Positions 8,913 through 18,172 of a stretch of 64,000 nucleotides of DNA are shown one piece after another (within the stretch, counting starts at the first letter, position 1; each line of letters opens with the position of its first letter). This DNA comes from Microbacteriaceae bacterium PS02070 (GTDB taxonomy: Bacteria; Actinomycetota; Actinomycetes; Actinomycetales; Microbacteriaceae). The notes beneath the pieces were generated by a model. That model was not told the origin of the DNA. It saw nothing but the letters and a program-made list of their open reading frames with translations, and ran no database searches. The translations under genes and the position numbers were made by a program. The stretch covers positions 1 to 64,000 of the forward strand of contig JASCPE010000005.1 of the NCBI GenBank assembly GCA_029959865.1, given 5' to 3'.

Positions 8913-8989
8913 GGCAGGGTAGCTCAGTTGGTGAGAGCGCACGACTCATAATCGTGAGGTCGCGGGTTCAAGCCCCGCTCCTGCTACCA
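8913..8989 (+). tRNA. tRNA-Met, elongator (CAT anticodon)
   Basis: The acceptor GGCAGGG (8913-8919) pairs with TCCTGCT (8979-8985), with G-T wobbles at both ends, followed by an encoded ACCA (8986-8989). The anticodon stem CACGA/TCGTG encloses CTCATAA, anticodon CAT. The stem lacks the three consecutive G-C pairs of initiator tRNA, so this is the elongator form. Confidence 0.93.
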
Positions 8990-8994
8990 CGTAG

Positions 8995-9018
8995 AACCCC
9001 CGGGAATCCCGGGGGTTT
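8995..9018 (+). terminator. Rho-independent terminator after the tRNA pair
   Basis: AACCCCCGGG (8995-9004) pairs perfectly with CCCGGGGGTT (9008-9017) around a 3-base loop, and the run ends in TTT. It begins 6 bases after the tRNA-Met. Confidence 0.8.
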
Positions 9019-9088
9019 GTGCGTCCGGAGATTGCGGGATCATCCCTGGCGCCGCGTGCGGCGGGTGCATTGCAACTAGCGTGGGAGG

Positions 9089-9868
9089 GTGACCCTTCCC
9101 GCCCGCAGTCCGCGTAAATCTCGCCCCGCGATCGAACTCGTCGTCGTCTCCTCGACGCGCCTCAGCCCGCACCTCGTGCGCGTGACGCTCGGCGGTGATG
9201 GCTTCGCCCAGTTCGAGGATCGACCGGAGACCGACAAATACGCAAAGCTGCAGTTCACAACCCCGGAGCCGGAGCCGCGCACCGTGACGCGCACCTACAC
9301 GATCCGCAGCGTGGATCACGAGGCCAAGACCCTCGACATCGACTTCGTCGTCCACGGCGACGAGGGGCTCGCCGGGCCCTGGGCGGCCCGCGTCGCACCC
9401 GGCGCACCGCTGAGCATCTTCGGTCCGGGTGGGGGATACGTGCCTGATCCGGACGCTGCGTGGTACCTCTTCGCCGGCGACCTTTCCGCTGTCCCGGCAA
9501 TCGCGGCGAGCCTCGAAGCGCTCCCCGAGAGCGCCACAGGGGTCGTCCTGATCGAAGTCGAGTCTGATGCCGCGATCCTCGACCTCGTCGCGCCCGCGGG
9601 AATCGACGTGCGATGGATCGTCGACCCGGCACACACGCCCGAGCGGCTGGCCGACGAGGTGCGTGCCCTCGAATGGAAGCCCGGACACGTCGACGTCTTC
9701 GCACACGGAGAGCGCGAATCGATGAAGCTCCTGCGTCGCGCACTGTTCGATGAGCGTGGCCTTGAGCGCTCGCAGGTCTCCCTCTCCGGCTACTGGGCTC
9801 GGGGACGGACGGAAGACAGGTTCCAGGCGGAAAAGCGCGAGCCCATCGGCCAGATCTTTCCCGCCTAG
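9089..9868 (+). CDS. Siderophore-interacting protein (FAD-binding ferric-siderophore reductase)
   Basis: A 259-residue cytoplasmic flavoprotein of the SIP/ViuB family, which reduces ferric siderophores to release iron. It shows the flavin-binding RTYTIRSV, the typical DIDFVVHGDEGLAGPWA segment, FGPGGGYVP, and the C-terminal signature SGYWARGRTED, where GYWxxGxxE contacts NAD(P)H. Length matches the family. The start is GTG. No siderophore transport gene is adjacent; it is a single gene converging on the Ser/Thr kinase at 9906. Confidence 0.9.
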   Translation: MTLPARSPRKSRPAIELVVVSSTRLSPHLVRVTLGGDGFAQFEDRPETDKYAKLQFTTPEPEPRTVTRTYTIRSVDHEAKTLDIDFVVHGDEGLAGPWAARVAPGAPLSIFGPGGGYVPDPDAAWYLFAGDLSAVPAIAASLEALPESATGVVLIEVESDAAILDLVAPAGIDVRWIVDPAHTPERLADEVRALEWKPGHVDVFAHGERESMKLLRRALFDERGLERSQVSLSGYWARGRTEDRFQAEKREPIGQIFPA

Positions 9869-9905
9869 AACCCCGCCGATCGCTCGCCGAGGCACCCGGC
9901 GGTTG

Positions 9906-11162
9906 CTACGGCGTCACCCAGCGGTAGGTGCCGTCGACGAGAGTGCAGACCACGGTGGTGCCGTCCTCGGCGGTTCCCGAATCGCCCTCACTCTGCCAAG
10001 AGCAGTCCTCGTCACCGACCGGATCGACCCCATCGGTGGGATCCGTCGAAGCAGGGGGCACCCCGGGCGTGCTCACCGACGGCGACGGGCCGACGCGATC
10101 CTCCGTCAGCGCGTTCAGCGCGAAGGCGGCACCGAAGACGAGAAAGAGGCCCCCGGCCACCGCCACGACAGCCCACCGCCATCTGCGTACAACCGGTGAT
10201 ACCGCCTCGGCAGGGTCCTGGTGGGGGATCTGCGTGGTCGCCCGCGCCGGCTCGGCAGGGAGCACGGCGGTGCGGGGTTCCGTTGTTGCCTCCCCGGGAT
10301 CTGGCGGCGCGAGGATCTCCCGTTCGCGCGTCTCGGCGTCGCCCGCCCCCACCTGCTCGAGAAGCGTGATGACGTCGCCGTCTCGATCACGCGGGCGTGG
10401 GTCGCGGTACGCCGCCGCGAGAAGCTCCCTGATCTCGCTCGCATCGGTCGCCGAAGAGGCTCCGGCGATCGCGCACATCCGGCGAAGAGCCTCGGCGAGG
10501 GCCGGGTCCGCGCACGCTCTCACGGCCTCCTCCGGGTCGCCGTCCTCCTGGCCGAGCAGCAGTGCGACCGCGAGCTTTCCGGCGGAGTAGAGATCGTGCG
10601 CCGGCGCCGGAGACGCCGCCCCGGAAAGAAGGTCGGGTGCGACGTACCCCGGCGTGCCGATCACCGTTCCGGCGACCGTCAGCCGCGCGTCGTGCTGGGC
10701 GAGAGCGATCCCGAAGTCCACGAGCGCCAGATCGATCTCCCCGCCCTCGCTGAGGCGGAGGAGGACATTGCCCGGATTCACATCGCGATGGACGATTCCG
10801 GCCGCGTGCACAGCTCCGAGCGCAGCCAGCAACTGGTCGACGATCACGACCACCGTCCCCTCCGAGAGCGGCCCGAAATCGCCTATCAGCGTGCGCAGGG
10901 AACCGCCTGCGACAAGTTCTGACGCGATCAGCACGGTGCCGTCGTCGGCGCACCATGCATACGGCGCGACAATGTGCGGGTGCACGAGGCGGCGAGACTG
11001 CTCGCGCGCGAAGCGAAGGAGATTCCCCGCGTCTCGCTGCCGCAGCACTTTTGCGGCGCACTCGACATTGAGCTCATGGTCGATGGCGCGCCAGACGGTG
11101 CTCGTTGACCCCGTCGCAAACGGTTCGACAAGCTCCCAGCGTCCGCCGATCAGATCGGGCAT
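9906..11162 (-). CDS. Membrane-anchored Ser/Thr protein kinase (STPK)
   Basis: A 418-residue receptor-type kinase. The kinase domain (about 8-265) has a Gly-loop variant FATGSTSTVW, the ATP lysine K38 in AAKVL, catalytic HRDVNPGN (H125-D127), DFG at 149-151 and activation-loop GTPGYVAPD, where the usual APE Glu is Asp. A Pro/Thr-rich juxtamembrane region (280-325) is followed by one membrane helix (329-350) and a 65-residue external tail with two Cys. The tail has no PASTA repeats. The upstream HTH gene ends 2 bases before this start, so the two form one operon. Regulation is probably by the palindromes at 11640-11677. It likely senses something at the envelope; substrate proteins are unknown. 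Confidence 0.9.
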   Translation of the reverse strand: MPDLIGGRWELVEPFATGSTSTVWRAIDHELNVECAAKVLRQRDAGNLLRFAREQSRRLVHPHIVAPYAWCADDGTVLIASELVAGGSLRTLIGDFGPLSEGTVVVIVDQLLAALGAVHAAGIVHRDVNPGNVLLRLSEGGEIDLALVDFGIALAQHDARLTVAGTVIGTPGYVAPDLLSGAASPAPAHDLYSAGKLAVALLLGQEDGDPEEAVRACADPALAEALRRMCAIAGASSATDASEIRELLAAAYRDPRPRDRDGDVITLLEQVGAGDAETREREILAPPDPGEATTEPRTAVLPAEPARATTQIPHQDPAEAVSPVVRRWRWAVVAVAGGLFLVFGAAFALNALTEDRVGPSPSVSTPGVPPASTDPTDGVDPVGDEDCSWQSEGDSGTAEDGTTVVCTLVDGTYRWVTP

Positions 11163-11164
11163 CG

Positions 11165-11626
11165 TCAGTCGGTCCGGGCGGCGTCACGGAATACGGCCGC
11201 GAGCGCCACCGCACCCCGATCGGTCGCTACCTCCGCCAACGATGTGAGATCCTCCGGCGAGCCGTTTCCGCGCAACCATCTCACGGCGTTCGCCCGGTCC
11301 GCGGTGGGGCTTGCGACGGTGGTGCGTAGGAGGGGAGCGGTCCCGCTCACCTCCTCGAGAACGCGGGCGAGGTGTGCGCTGTCTCCGGACACCACACCCG
11401 CATCGGTGAGGTGCTCTTCCAGCGCCACGATTCGAGCAAGGACGGCGGGGTTGGAGATCTTGACGCGTTGACCGGATGCCAGCTGGCTCACCATGGGGGC
11501 GCTGAGCCCGAGGGTCTGGGCCAGCTTCCCCTGCGAGAGTCCGTAGGCGGCTCGGATCCGGGCGAACCGCGTCGCCCACGACTCACCGTAGAGCTCTTCC
11601 TGTGCTGTAGTGGAATGAGTAGTCAC
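11165..11626 (-). CDS. XRE-like helix-turn-helix DNA-binding protein
   Basis: A 153-residue protein with an N-terminal HTH_3 domain at about 18-75: RFARIRAAYGLSQGKLAQTL, then LSAPMVSQLASGQRVKISNP, which contains the recognition helix. The C-terminal half (80-150) is mostly helical, ends in a HEAT-like ALAAVFRDAART, and has no recognised name. It is the first gene of a two-gene operon with the kinase and diverges from the VWA gene. Two TTGCA-N2-TGCAA palindromes stand 14 and 40 bases before its start. By position it is the best candidate for binding them and for controlling both directions, which is inference. Confidence 0.85.
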   Translation of the reverse strand: MTTHSTTAQEELYGESWATRFARIRAAYGLSQGKLAQTLGLSAPMVSQLASGQRVKISNPAVLARIVALEEHLTDAGVVSGDSAHLARVLEEVSGTAPLLRTTVASPTADRANAVRWLRGNGSPEDLTSLAEVATDRGAVALAAVFRDAARTD

Positions 11627-11639
11627 GGGGTCTCCAAGT

Positions 11640-11651
11640 TTGCATGTGCAA
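11640..11651. promoter_or_regulatory. Operator candidate 1 for the HTH/kinase/VWA locus
   Basis: TTGCATGTGCAA, a TTGCA-N2-TGCAA palindrome extended by a further matched T/A pair (11639-11652). It lies in the 73-base divergent gap between the HTH gene and the VWA gene. Confidence 0.6.
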
Positions 11652-11665
11652 ATCTATGTGATAGT

Positions 11666-11677
11666 TTGCACTTGCAA
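11666..11677. promoter_or_regulatory. Operator candidate 2 for the HTH/kinase/VWA locus
   Basis: TTGCACTTGCAA, the second TTGCA-N2-TGCAA palindrome. Its centre is 26 bp from that of the first copy, about two and a half helical turns. It ends 22 bases before the VWA start codon and could overlap that gene's promoter or leader. Confidence 0.6.
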
Positions 11678-11699
11678 CTTTACGACGAACGGGGGAGTG

Positions 11700-13532
11700 A
11701 TGTCACGCTCAGCCAGAACTTCTGTCCAGCGGACCTCAGCGGTTCTTGCCATCGCCATGTTCCTCATCGGGGCGGGCGCATCATCGGCTTCCGCGGGGGT
11801 CAGACCTCTTGAGGGTGACGATCCCGTGCCGACCATGATCGTGCTGGATGCGTCGAGCTCGATGCTCAACGACGATGCGCCGGGCCTCCGGATCGATGCA
11901 GCAAAGGATGCCGCGATACGGCTCGTCGAGACCTTGCCCTCCGACGCGGTCGTCGGCCTCCAGGCCTACGGAACGGGCACGGGCGACTCCGACGCCGAAG
12001 AAGCCGCCGGATGCAAGGACATCAAAACCCTGGTCCCGGTCGGGCCTCTCGACCGGGAAGCGTTGGTGTCTCAGATCTCCGAAATTGAAGCCTCCGGGTA
12101 CACGCCGATCGGAAACGCACTTCGTGCCGCGGCCGATGAACTCCCCGCCGATGGTGAGCGAGCGATCGTGCTCGTCTCCGACGGCATCGACGTGTGCGCG
12201 CCCCCGTCGCCGTGCGACGTCGCGAAGGAGCTCGCGAACGAGGGAGTGGACCTCACAATCCACACGGTCGGATTCAAGGTCGACGCCGACGCGCGCGCCG
12301 ACCTGCAGTGCATCGCCGACGCGACCGGCGGCACGTACGCCGACGCGAGCGACGCTGCACAGCTGGAATCGACACTCGAGACGAAGGTGACCTACGCGAT
12401 CACCGGCTACGACGTCGAGGGAACGCCGATCCGCGCGGTGGAAGACCCGAACTCACCCGACCTCGCGACCCTCCACCCCGGGCAGTGGACGGACACGATC
12501 GATCTCAGCGACCACTCGTCCGCCGACTCGGAAACCACGATCTACTACGCGCTGGAGGAGCGCGAGGGGTGGACTCAGTACGTTGCTGTGACGGCGGTCT
12601 ATCCCACTGGCGTGACGCTCGATGGTTCCAGCGCGCACCTGCGCGCCACCGTCCTCTCCGCGGAGGGCAGCGCGTGCGGTGAAGCCACCGACACACGCAC
12701 CTTCGCGACAGACTCGACCACGCCGCTCACGATATCGATCGCAGCGAACTGCGATGACCCCGCGCTCCTCCAGGTCGACTTCTCGCAGGAGCTCTTCCCG
12801 CCCGACATGGACATCGAGATCCTGTCGCGGCTGGAGCCCCCGGCCGATGCCAGCGGCGTCCCCGCACCAGAAGAACGCGCGGTCGAGGCCCCGACGGCAC
12901 GCAGCGAGACCGTCGAACTCGACGGGGCTCCCTCGTTCAACGGAGCCGTCGAGATCACGCCCGGACAGACCTACCGCGGGCAAGTGCTGACGGGCGAGAC
13001 CCGGTACTACAAAGTCCCCGTCGAGTGGGGTCAGCAGCTCAGCGCGCTCGCCGTCCCGGCCGCGGACGGCCCCACCACCGGCGTCGCGGTCGAGGTCTGG
13101 GACCCGATGCGGTCCGCTCTCCTGCGCGACTATCAGGTCTGGGACGACGCCGACGCCACTCCCCTGGAAGTGGCGACCCCGGAGGTCGTCCGCTATACCT
13201 CCGACACCTACCACCTCGACGGCTTTTACTACGTCACGGTTGCCGCCAACGGTGCAGGAGAGCCGGTCCCGTGGGAGTTCGAACTGACCGTGGACACCCC
13301 CGGAGACGTCGAAGCGGGCCCCGTCTACGATCTCCCGACCCCGACGCCGGTTGCGACACAGGGCGCTCAGGACCCAGACGCTCCCGCACCGTCCGACTCC
13401 GCGACTGCGTCGCCGGAGAACGACTCCGGTGCGAGCTCCGCCGTGCCTTGGATCGCGGGCGGAAGCGTTGTGGTCCTGGGCGCCGGCGCGGGGGCGTGGT
13501 ACGTCCTATCACGGCGGCGCGGACGCGCGTAG
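11700..13532 (+). CDS. Secreted, membrane-anchored VWA domain protein
   Basis: A 610-residue exported protein. A signal peptide (1-32, ending SSASA) is followed by a von Willebrand A domain with a complete MIDAS metal site: D50-x-S52-x-S54 in LDASSSM, Thr in GYTPIG and Asp in VSDGID. The VWA domain carries several Cys that could form disulfides. A beta-rich region (about 230-550) and a Pro/Ala/Asp-rich linker lead to a C-terminal membrane helix and the basic tail SRRRGRA. So the VWA domain faces outward and binds a partner through a divalent metal. ATG 11700 has GGGGGAG upstream; the 20-residue longer frame would run through both operators. It diverges from the HTH-kinase operon, suggesting shared regulation and function. 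Confidence 0.88.
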   Translation: MSRSARTSVQRTSAVLAIAMFLIGAGASSASAGVRPLEGDDPVPTMIVLDASSSMLNDDAPGLRIDAAKDAAIRLVETLPSDAVVGLQAYGTGTGDSDAEEAAGCKDIKTLVPVGPLDREALVSQISEIEASGYTPIGNALRAAADELPADGERAIVLVSDGIDVCAPPSPCDVAKELANEGVDLTIHTVGFKVDADARADLQCIADATGGTYADASDAAQLESTLETKVTYAITGYDVEGTPIRAVEDPNSPDLATLHPGQWTDTIDLSDHSSADSETTIYYALEEREGWTQYVAVTAVYPTGVTLDGSSAHLRATVLSAEGSACGEATDTRTFATDSTTPLTISIAANCDDPALLQVDFSQELFPPDMDIEILSRLEPPADASGVPAPEERAVEAPTARSETVELDGAPSFNGAVEITPGQTYRGQVLTGETRYYKVPVEWGQQLSALAVPAADGPTTGVAVEVWDPMRSALLRDYQVWDDADATPLEVATPEVVRYTSDTYHLDGFYYVTVAANGAGEPVPWEFELTVDTPGDVEAGPVYDLPTPTPVATQGAQDPDAPAPSDSATASPENDSGASSAVPWIAGGSVVVLGAGAGAWYVLSRRRGRA

Positions 13533-13615
13533 AGCTCACGCGCGCGGCGAAGCTTGCCTAGCCTGGTGGCAGACACCTCGACGCCAGCCAGGCAGCGAGG
13601 TGAAGGAGGAATCCT

Positions 13616-13927
13616 TTGCTAGAGGCAACACTCACCGTCACCGCTGCTCTGTGCGCCGGAATCCTTGTCGGCGACGCTCGGGTCCCCACCGTGCGCCCGG
13701 CGCCGCTCATCGCAGCGCTCGTTCTGACTGCCTTGGTCGCGCTCATGACCTTCGTGCGTGGCCCGGGCAACCTGTGGTTGGCTCTTGCCGTTGTTGCGAC
13801 TGTCGTCCTGGCGTCCGGCGTGTCTGCCGCGGCGAAGTGGCGTCGCGTACTGGGCGACTCTTCGCCGAGGTTCCGGTCGCTGCTGCTACAGGAGGTCCTG
13901 CAACCCGGCCGACGGCCGGCCCCCTAG
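13616..13927 (+). CDS. Small membrane protein of unknown function
   Basis: A 103-residue protein starting at TTG with a strong AAGGAGG ribosome-binding site 8 bases upstream. There are three hydrophobic segments, roughly residues 3-20, 30-46 and 53-72. A basic C-terminus (KWRRVLG, then [11 protein letters not shown]) is probably cytoplasmic. I do not recognise the family. It ends with a 4-base tail-to-tail overlap with the rhamnosidase gene. The ribosome-binding site and hydrophobic pattern argue for a real gene. Confidence 0.6.
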   Translation: MLEATLTVTAALCAGILVGDARVPTVRPAPLIAALVLTALVALMTFVRGPGNLWLALAVVATVVLASGVSAAAKWRRVLGDSSPRFRSLLLQEVLQPGRRPAP

Positions 13928-16900
13928 CGAACCACCACGGTCACCGGCGCCGAGCGGGTCTCACCGGCCGCGTTGACGAACACGGCGACGAACTCATACG
14001 TGCCGGGGCTTCGCCCGTTGATCTCGGTCGACACGCGCTGGGCGTTGGGGGAGTTCGCCTCCAACGACTGCTCGTCGATGAGTTCCTCACCCTCGTATAG
14101 CCGGTAGGTCGTCGCGTTGGTGCCCCACCACAGGTTGGCGGTGAGCGTCCACTTGCCGTCGCCGTCCCAATTGTCGTGGCTCAGTGACGGCACACCCGGG
14201 TTCGCATCGGTCACCCGGACCGTGACCGGCTGGACCGGCGTCGTCCCGCCCGTCCCGATGAGTTCGCCGGTGTAGACGTACGTCCCGTTCTTCTTGCCCG
14301 AAAGGGGAACGCTCGTGGACTGCGCGGCCGGCGAAGACGGCGTCAGTACCTGCGTCGCGATGAGCTCCCCGTTCTCGTAAAGGCGGAAGACGCTGCCATT
14401 GACTCCCCACCACAGATTCATCGTGACGGTGAAGTTGCCATCCTGGAGTCCGTTCGCGTGCCCGCTGTTCGAGGACAGCGCGCCGGTTCCGGGAACGCCC
14501 GCGTTCTCCTCGGCTTCGTAGACGACCACGCGCGAGGTCACCTCGGCCTCGAGACCAGCCTCGTTGACGGCGGTGGCCGTGATGACTGTCTCACCGCGGT
14601 AGTCCTCCAGCGAGATGGGCTCATCCGCGGCGACCTCCTCACCATCGATCGTGACGGTGAAGGACTCGACCTCGGACTCCTCATCCGAGGCGCTCAGCTC
14701 GAGCGACGCCGAATGGGGGAGCAGAGCACCCTCTTCCGGCATCCCGGAGATCACGGGAGCGGTGTCATCCACGGCGCTCTCCGGACCGCCCTCGGGGCAG
14801 GCCTGCAGCAGGTACTCATCGCTCAGCGCGGCCGCGCCCGGCGCGGTGCTCAGAATGTGGCACCCGGCGGTGACGTCGTCGACCCGCAGGTATCCCTGCT
14901 CCCACTCGGCGTCGTGCGCGCGACCATCCACATAGACCACCGGCTCGGCATCCTCCGCGGCGGGTACGAACACCCTCGCAGTCGTGTTCCCGGGGACCTG
15001 AACGGCGATATCCGTGCGGTCGTCGACCGTGTGATGCGCCGCTCCGATCGATCCCTTCAACGTCGGCAGGAGAACGGAGGCCCATTCCACGGCCGCCGGC
15101 TGCGGACGCACATCGAACGTCGCGTACCCGGGTGTCGTCGGACTGATCCCGAACATCCCCTGCGGGATGTTGTACGCGGGCGACGCGGCCCACGGGTGGG
15201 AGTAGGTCAGGTTGGACTTGAGTGACGGGTCCCACGCCTCCATCGTCGCGCCGGCGCCGAGCTCGATCATGTTCATCCAGCTCCGCAGCCCGGTGCTCGT
15301 CAGCATCTCGTGCGCCACATCGGCCCGATCACCGTCGTAGAGCGCCTCGAGGACGAACGCCGCGCAGTACACGCTGCAGGCCATGCCGCGCGACTGGATG
15401 TACTCGGCGGTGCTCGCCGCCTGCTCGTCATCGGCGAGGCCGAAGGCGGTCGCGAACACGCTCGCCTGGATCGCGTAATGCGAGACGGGGGAGCCGTCGG
15501 CATTCAAGCCATCGCGGTAGGCACCGCGTTCGGCGTCGTACAGGCGCTCGTTGGCTGCCGTGCGCAACCGCTCAGCGGTCGCCGTGAACGATGCGGCATC
15601 CTCGGTCTTGCCGAGGGCGGTCGCGATCGCCGCCATATCGACGAAGCTCTGGTGCCCGATCGCATTGATGACGGTGTTGTACGGGCGGAAGACATAGCCG
15701 TCGCGCTCGCTCCCGGGCCAGTCCACGATGTCGCAGTCGGTGCAGCTGTTCGCACCGTTGGAGCCGGAGTTCTTCCGGATCAGACCCGTGCTCGCCTCGA
15801 TCCACTTGGTCGGAAGCTTCGCAACGAGCTTGTCGTAGTTGCGCTCCAGCGCTGCTGTGTCGCCGGTCTGCTGATAGCTGTCGTGGAAGGCGAGGATCGT
15901 GTACATCGGCCATTCCGTGGGCCACGTCCGGCCGGTCAGCAGGTACTCCAGGGAGTAGTTGCCGAGCGTCGGATCGTCGGAGACGAAGAAGTTCGCCATC
16001 ATCTGCAGGTACGAATCCGCTTCGTAGGCGTCGCGTTCGCGGGTCCACGAGTCGACGTACAGGTTGTGGTTGGTCGCATCGACGGTGTGCCTCGAGAGCT
16101 CCCACACCTGGTTCAGTGAGTCATCCGAGGAGTCGAACGCGGCGCCATCGGGATCATAGGGATACACCTGCGCGAGCGCGGGGAAGTCCTCTGCCGTGAG
16201 CCCTGTGGGCGCGCCGATCACCTCCGCGTACCGGAAGACGCGCATGCCCCACGTCTCCAACTGCTGTGATCCGTCTCGCAGCGTCCACTTGTCCTGGTAG
16301 TTGTTGCCCGTGTTCAAGGCGTAGCGGACGGTCTGCGTACCCGAGAGCGCTTCGCCATAGCGGATGTCCAGCACCTGTCCCTGGGTGCCTTCGATATCGA
16401 GCGACAGGCCACCGATCCAGGTGCGTCCGTAGTCGATGAAGTAGTGGCCGGGGGACTTCTCCACGACCGTCTCGGGGGTCTTGAGCTGGTGCTCGACCTT
16501 CGCGGTCGGCGTCGCCTCCAGCGTCGTGAAGTCCGACTTCACCTGTGCGGGCAGCCAGGCAGAATCGTCGAATCCCGGCTCGGCGAACCCGGTGGGGTAC
16601 GCCGCGCTCTGCAGGTTCTCCTTGGGGGCCGTGAAGTAGTTCGTCCCGATGCTCCCCGCCGCGGGGTACACGACCGCCCCGTTGAAGGCCTTCCAGTCCT
16701 CGCCCGTGCCGAACGTCTGCTGGGTTCCGTCGTCGTAGGCCACGACGAGGTGCGCCTGGTACCGGCGATCTGACGTGGTGTAGGCCAGCGCCCCGATCGA
16801 GTTGGTGGTCCCGGCGTGAAGGATCTCCGTCACATCGAACCCGTCATAGCGCGTCTCCGACGCGATGGGCTGGGTGGGCCCGAGGCCCACGAACTCCCCG

Positions 16901-18018
16901 TTGAGCCACATCTTGTACACGAACTGTCGGGTCGGTGCCGTCGACGCGGCGGTCGCGTAGAGCGTGGCCCAGGCGATCTCCTTGTCCTCCAGCTCCACAT
17001 CGCCGCGCAAGAACGCCCAGTCCGTCGAAGCGCTGGCGAGGATGCAGTTCTGGCCCGTCCCGACGGCGAGACGCCCAGACGAGACGGTCGCGCACGGGAA
17101 GTTCGACGAGGGTGCGTCGAAATCGTCGGCGAACAGTTCCGTGCCATCGGCCGCCGTCACCTGCAGATTGTCCCAGGAGTTTCGTTCGGACAGCCCCGTG
17201 CGGAAGCCGATGAAGCCCGTGTTATAGCTCGACGACACCGACGTCTGGTCGATCTGCACGCCATCGAGGAACGTCGTGATGGTCGTCCCCGACGCGACGA
17301 TCTTGAACGAGTAGGTCTTTCCCACCTCGAGGGCCTTGCCTACGGACACAGTCTTCAGCTGGGTGAAAGTCGAGCCTGCGCGCGTGTGCGGAGCAAGGGT
17401 GCCGTTGCTGCCACTGCGGAACTGCCACATGAGGTAGTTGTTCGCATCGCGCGCACGGAAAGCGATCGTGGCGTTCTGGCTATCGATCTGGAAATCACCC
17501 TCCACGGTGTAGTCGTTCCAGCCGGAGGCCGACGGCACCCAGATGGGGTCGGATCCCGCCCACTCATCGGTGCCCGTGCCGAAGGTCGCCGGTTCGGACC
17601 ACTCCGTCGGCTCGCCTTCAGACCACGTGCGCACACGCCAGGTGTACGCGCTCGCGCTCTCCAGCTCCTCGCCGGCGTAGGGAACGTTGGTGCTGACATT
17701 CGAGTCGACGCGACCTGAATCCCAGACGCCTGCTTCTTCGATGCTCTCCCCGGTACGGGCGACCTGAACCTGGTAGGCCTCTTGCGTGGCGGTCTGCACC
17801 TGCCAGCCGAGGAGCGGCGCGACGAGGTCGCTGACATCACGCGGGGAGGGCAGCTGGCCCACCGTCAGGTCGGTCGGGGCGGCGGACTCCGCCTCGGTCG
17901 AGGCGAGAGCCACCGCGGGAAGGACGGCCAACCCGCTCGGTGCCGCTGCGACCGGTCCTGCGCTCAACAGCGAAAGGGCGATCAGCGAGGCGACAGCGCT
18001 GCGTACGGGGATCTTCAT
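13924..18018 (-). CDS. Secreted multidomain GH78-type alpha-L-rhamnosidase
   Basis: A 1364-residue exported glycosidase. Order: signal peptide (1-27), an FnIII-like module (about 40-140), a LamG/concanavalin-like module (about 150-310), the rhamnosidase N-terminal beta domains (to about 590), an (alpha/alpha)6 catalytic barrel (about 600-940) with [13 protein letters not shown] matching the GH78 acidic D-x3-RxE region and [11 protein letters not shown], and a C-terminal beta domain. Two tandem Ig-like modules of about 95 residues close the protein; compare [19 protein letters not shown] with [19 protein letters not shown]. The enzyme would release terminal rhamnose outside the cell. The ATG at 18018 starts at the signal peptide. 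A LacI-type operator stands 74 bases upstream and the LacI gene follows upstream on the same strand. Confidence 0.87.
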   Translation of the reverse strand: MKIPVRSAVASLIALSLLSAGPVAAAPSGLAVLPAVALASTEAESAAPTDLTVGQLPSPRDVSDLVAPLLGWQVQTATQEAYQVQVARTGESIEEAGVWDSGRVDSNVSTNVPYAGEELESASAYTWRVRTWSEGEPTEWSEPATFGTGTDEWAGSDPIWVPSASGWNDYTVEGDFQIDSQNATIAFRARDANNYLMWQFRSGSNGTLAPHTRAGSTFTQLKTVSVGKALEVGKTYSFKIVASGTTITTFLDGVQIDQTSVSSSYNTGFIGFRTGLSERNSWDNLQVTAADGTELFADDFDAPSSNFPCATVSSGRLAVGTGQNCILASASTDWAFLRGDVELEDKEIAWATLYATAASTAPTRQFVYKMWLNGEFVGLGPTQPIASETRYDGFDVTEILHAGTTNSIGALAYTTSDRRYQAHLVVAYDDGTQQTFGTGEDWKAFNGAVVYPAAGSIGTNYFTAPKENLQSAAYPTGFAEPGFDDSAWLPAQVKSDFTTLEATPTAKVEHQLKTPETVVEKSPGHYFIDYGRTWIGGLSLDIEGTQGQVLDIRYGEALSGTQTVRYALNTGNNYQDKWTLRDGSQQLETWGMRVFRYAEVIGAPTGLTAEDFPALAQVYPYDPDGAAFDSSDDSLNQVWELSRHTVDATNHNLYVDSWTRERDAYEADSYLQMMANFFVSDDPTLGNYSLEYLLTGRTWPTEWPMYTILAFHDSYQQTGDTAALERNYDKLVAKLPTKWIEASTGLIRKNSGSNGANSCTDCDIVDWPGSERDGYVFRPYNTVINAIGHQSFVDMAAIATALGKTEDAASFTATAERLRTAANERLYDAERGAYRDGLNADGSPVSHYAIQASVFATAFGLADDEQAASTAEYIQSRGMACSVYCAAFVLEALYDGDRADVAHEMLTSTGLRSWMNMIELGAGATMEAWDPSLKSNLTYSHPWAASPAYNIPQGMFGISPTTPGYATFDVRPQPAAVEWASVLLPTLKGSIGAAHHTVDDRTDIAVQVPGNTTARVFVPAAEDAEPVVYVDGRAHDAEWEQGYLRVDDVTAGCHILSTAPGAAALSDEYLLQACPEGGPESAVDDTAPVISGMPEEGALLPHSASLELSASDEESEVESFTVTIDGEEVAADEPISLEDYRGETVITATAVNEAGLEAEVTSRVVVYEAEENAGVPGTGALSSNSGHANGLQDGNFTVTMNLWWGVNGSVFRLYENGELIATQVLTPSSPAAQSTSVPLSGKKNGTYVYTGELIGTGGTTPVQPVTVRVTDANPGVPSLSHDNWDGDGKWTLTANLWWGTNATTYRLYEGEELIDEQSLEANSPNAQRVSTEINGRSPGTYEFVAVFVNAAGETRSAPVTVVVR

Positions 18019-18091
18019 CGACAGACGCCTTCGTCTGGGGCGGGTAGCGCGAGCACACCTGAATCTGAGGGGCACCTCGTGGGGGTCGAGA

Positions 18092-18103
18092 TGAATCGAT
18101 TCA
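18092..18103. promoter_or_regulatory. LacI-type operator before the rhamnosidase gene
   Basis: TGAATCGATTCA, a perfect 12-bp palindrome with the central CG typical of LacI-family sites. The same palindrome recurs at 19280-19291. It lies about 17 bases downstream of a possible -10 element, the place of a classical repressor roadblock. Further GATTCA half-sites occur at 18108-18113 and 18060-18065. Confidence 0.75.
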
Positions 18104-18120
18104 GGTTAGATTCATCCGAA

Positions 18121-18149
18121 ATGTACAGGCCCGGCGATCACCCACGCAA
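18121..18149 (-). promoter_or_regulatory. Candidate promoter of the rhamnosidase gene
   Basis: On the minus strand TTGCGT (18149-18144) and GTACAT (18126-18121) are separated by 17 bases. The -35 is a moderate match and the -10 weak, but spacing and position relative to the operator mirror the promoter at 19237-19265. Confidence 0.4.
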
Positions 18150-18172
18150 GGGGAAGCGCGACATTGGCTGCG

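Noticed and set aside
11640..11699. Twenty-residue N-terminal extension of the VWA protein
   Set aside because: It would translate through both operators and precede the signal peptide; ATG 11700 has a strong GGGGGAG ribosome-binding site.
15310..16119. Open frames antisense to the rhamnosidase catalytic domain
   Set aside because: No ribosome-binding site, no recognisable motifs, and the opposite strand encodes a continuous GH78 enzyme.
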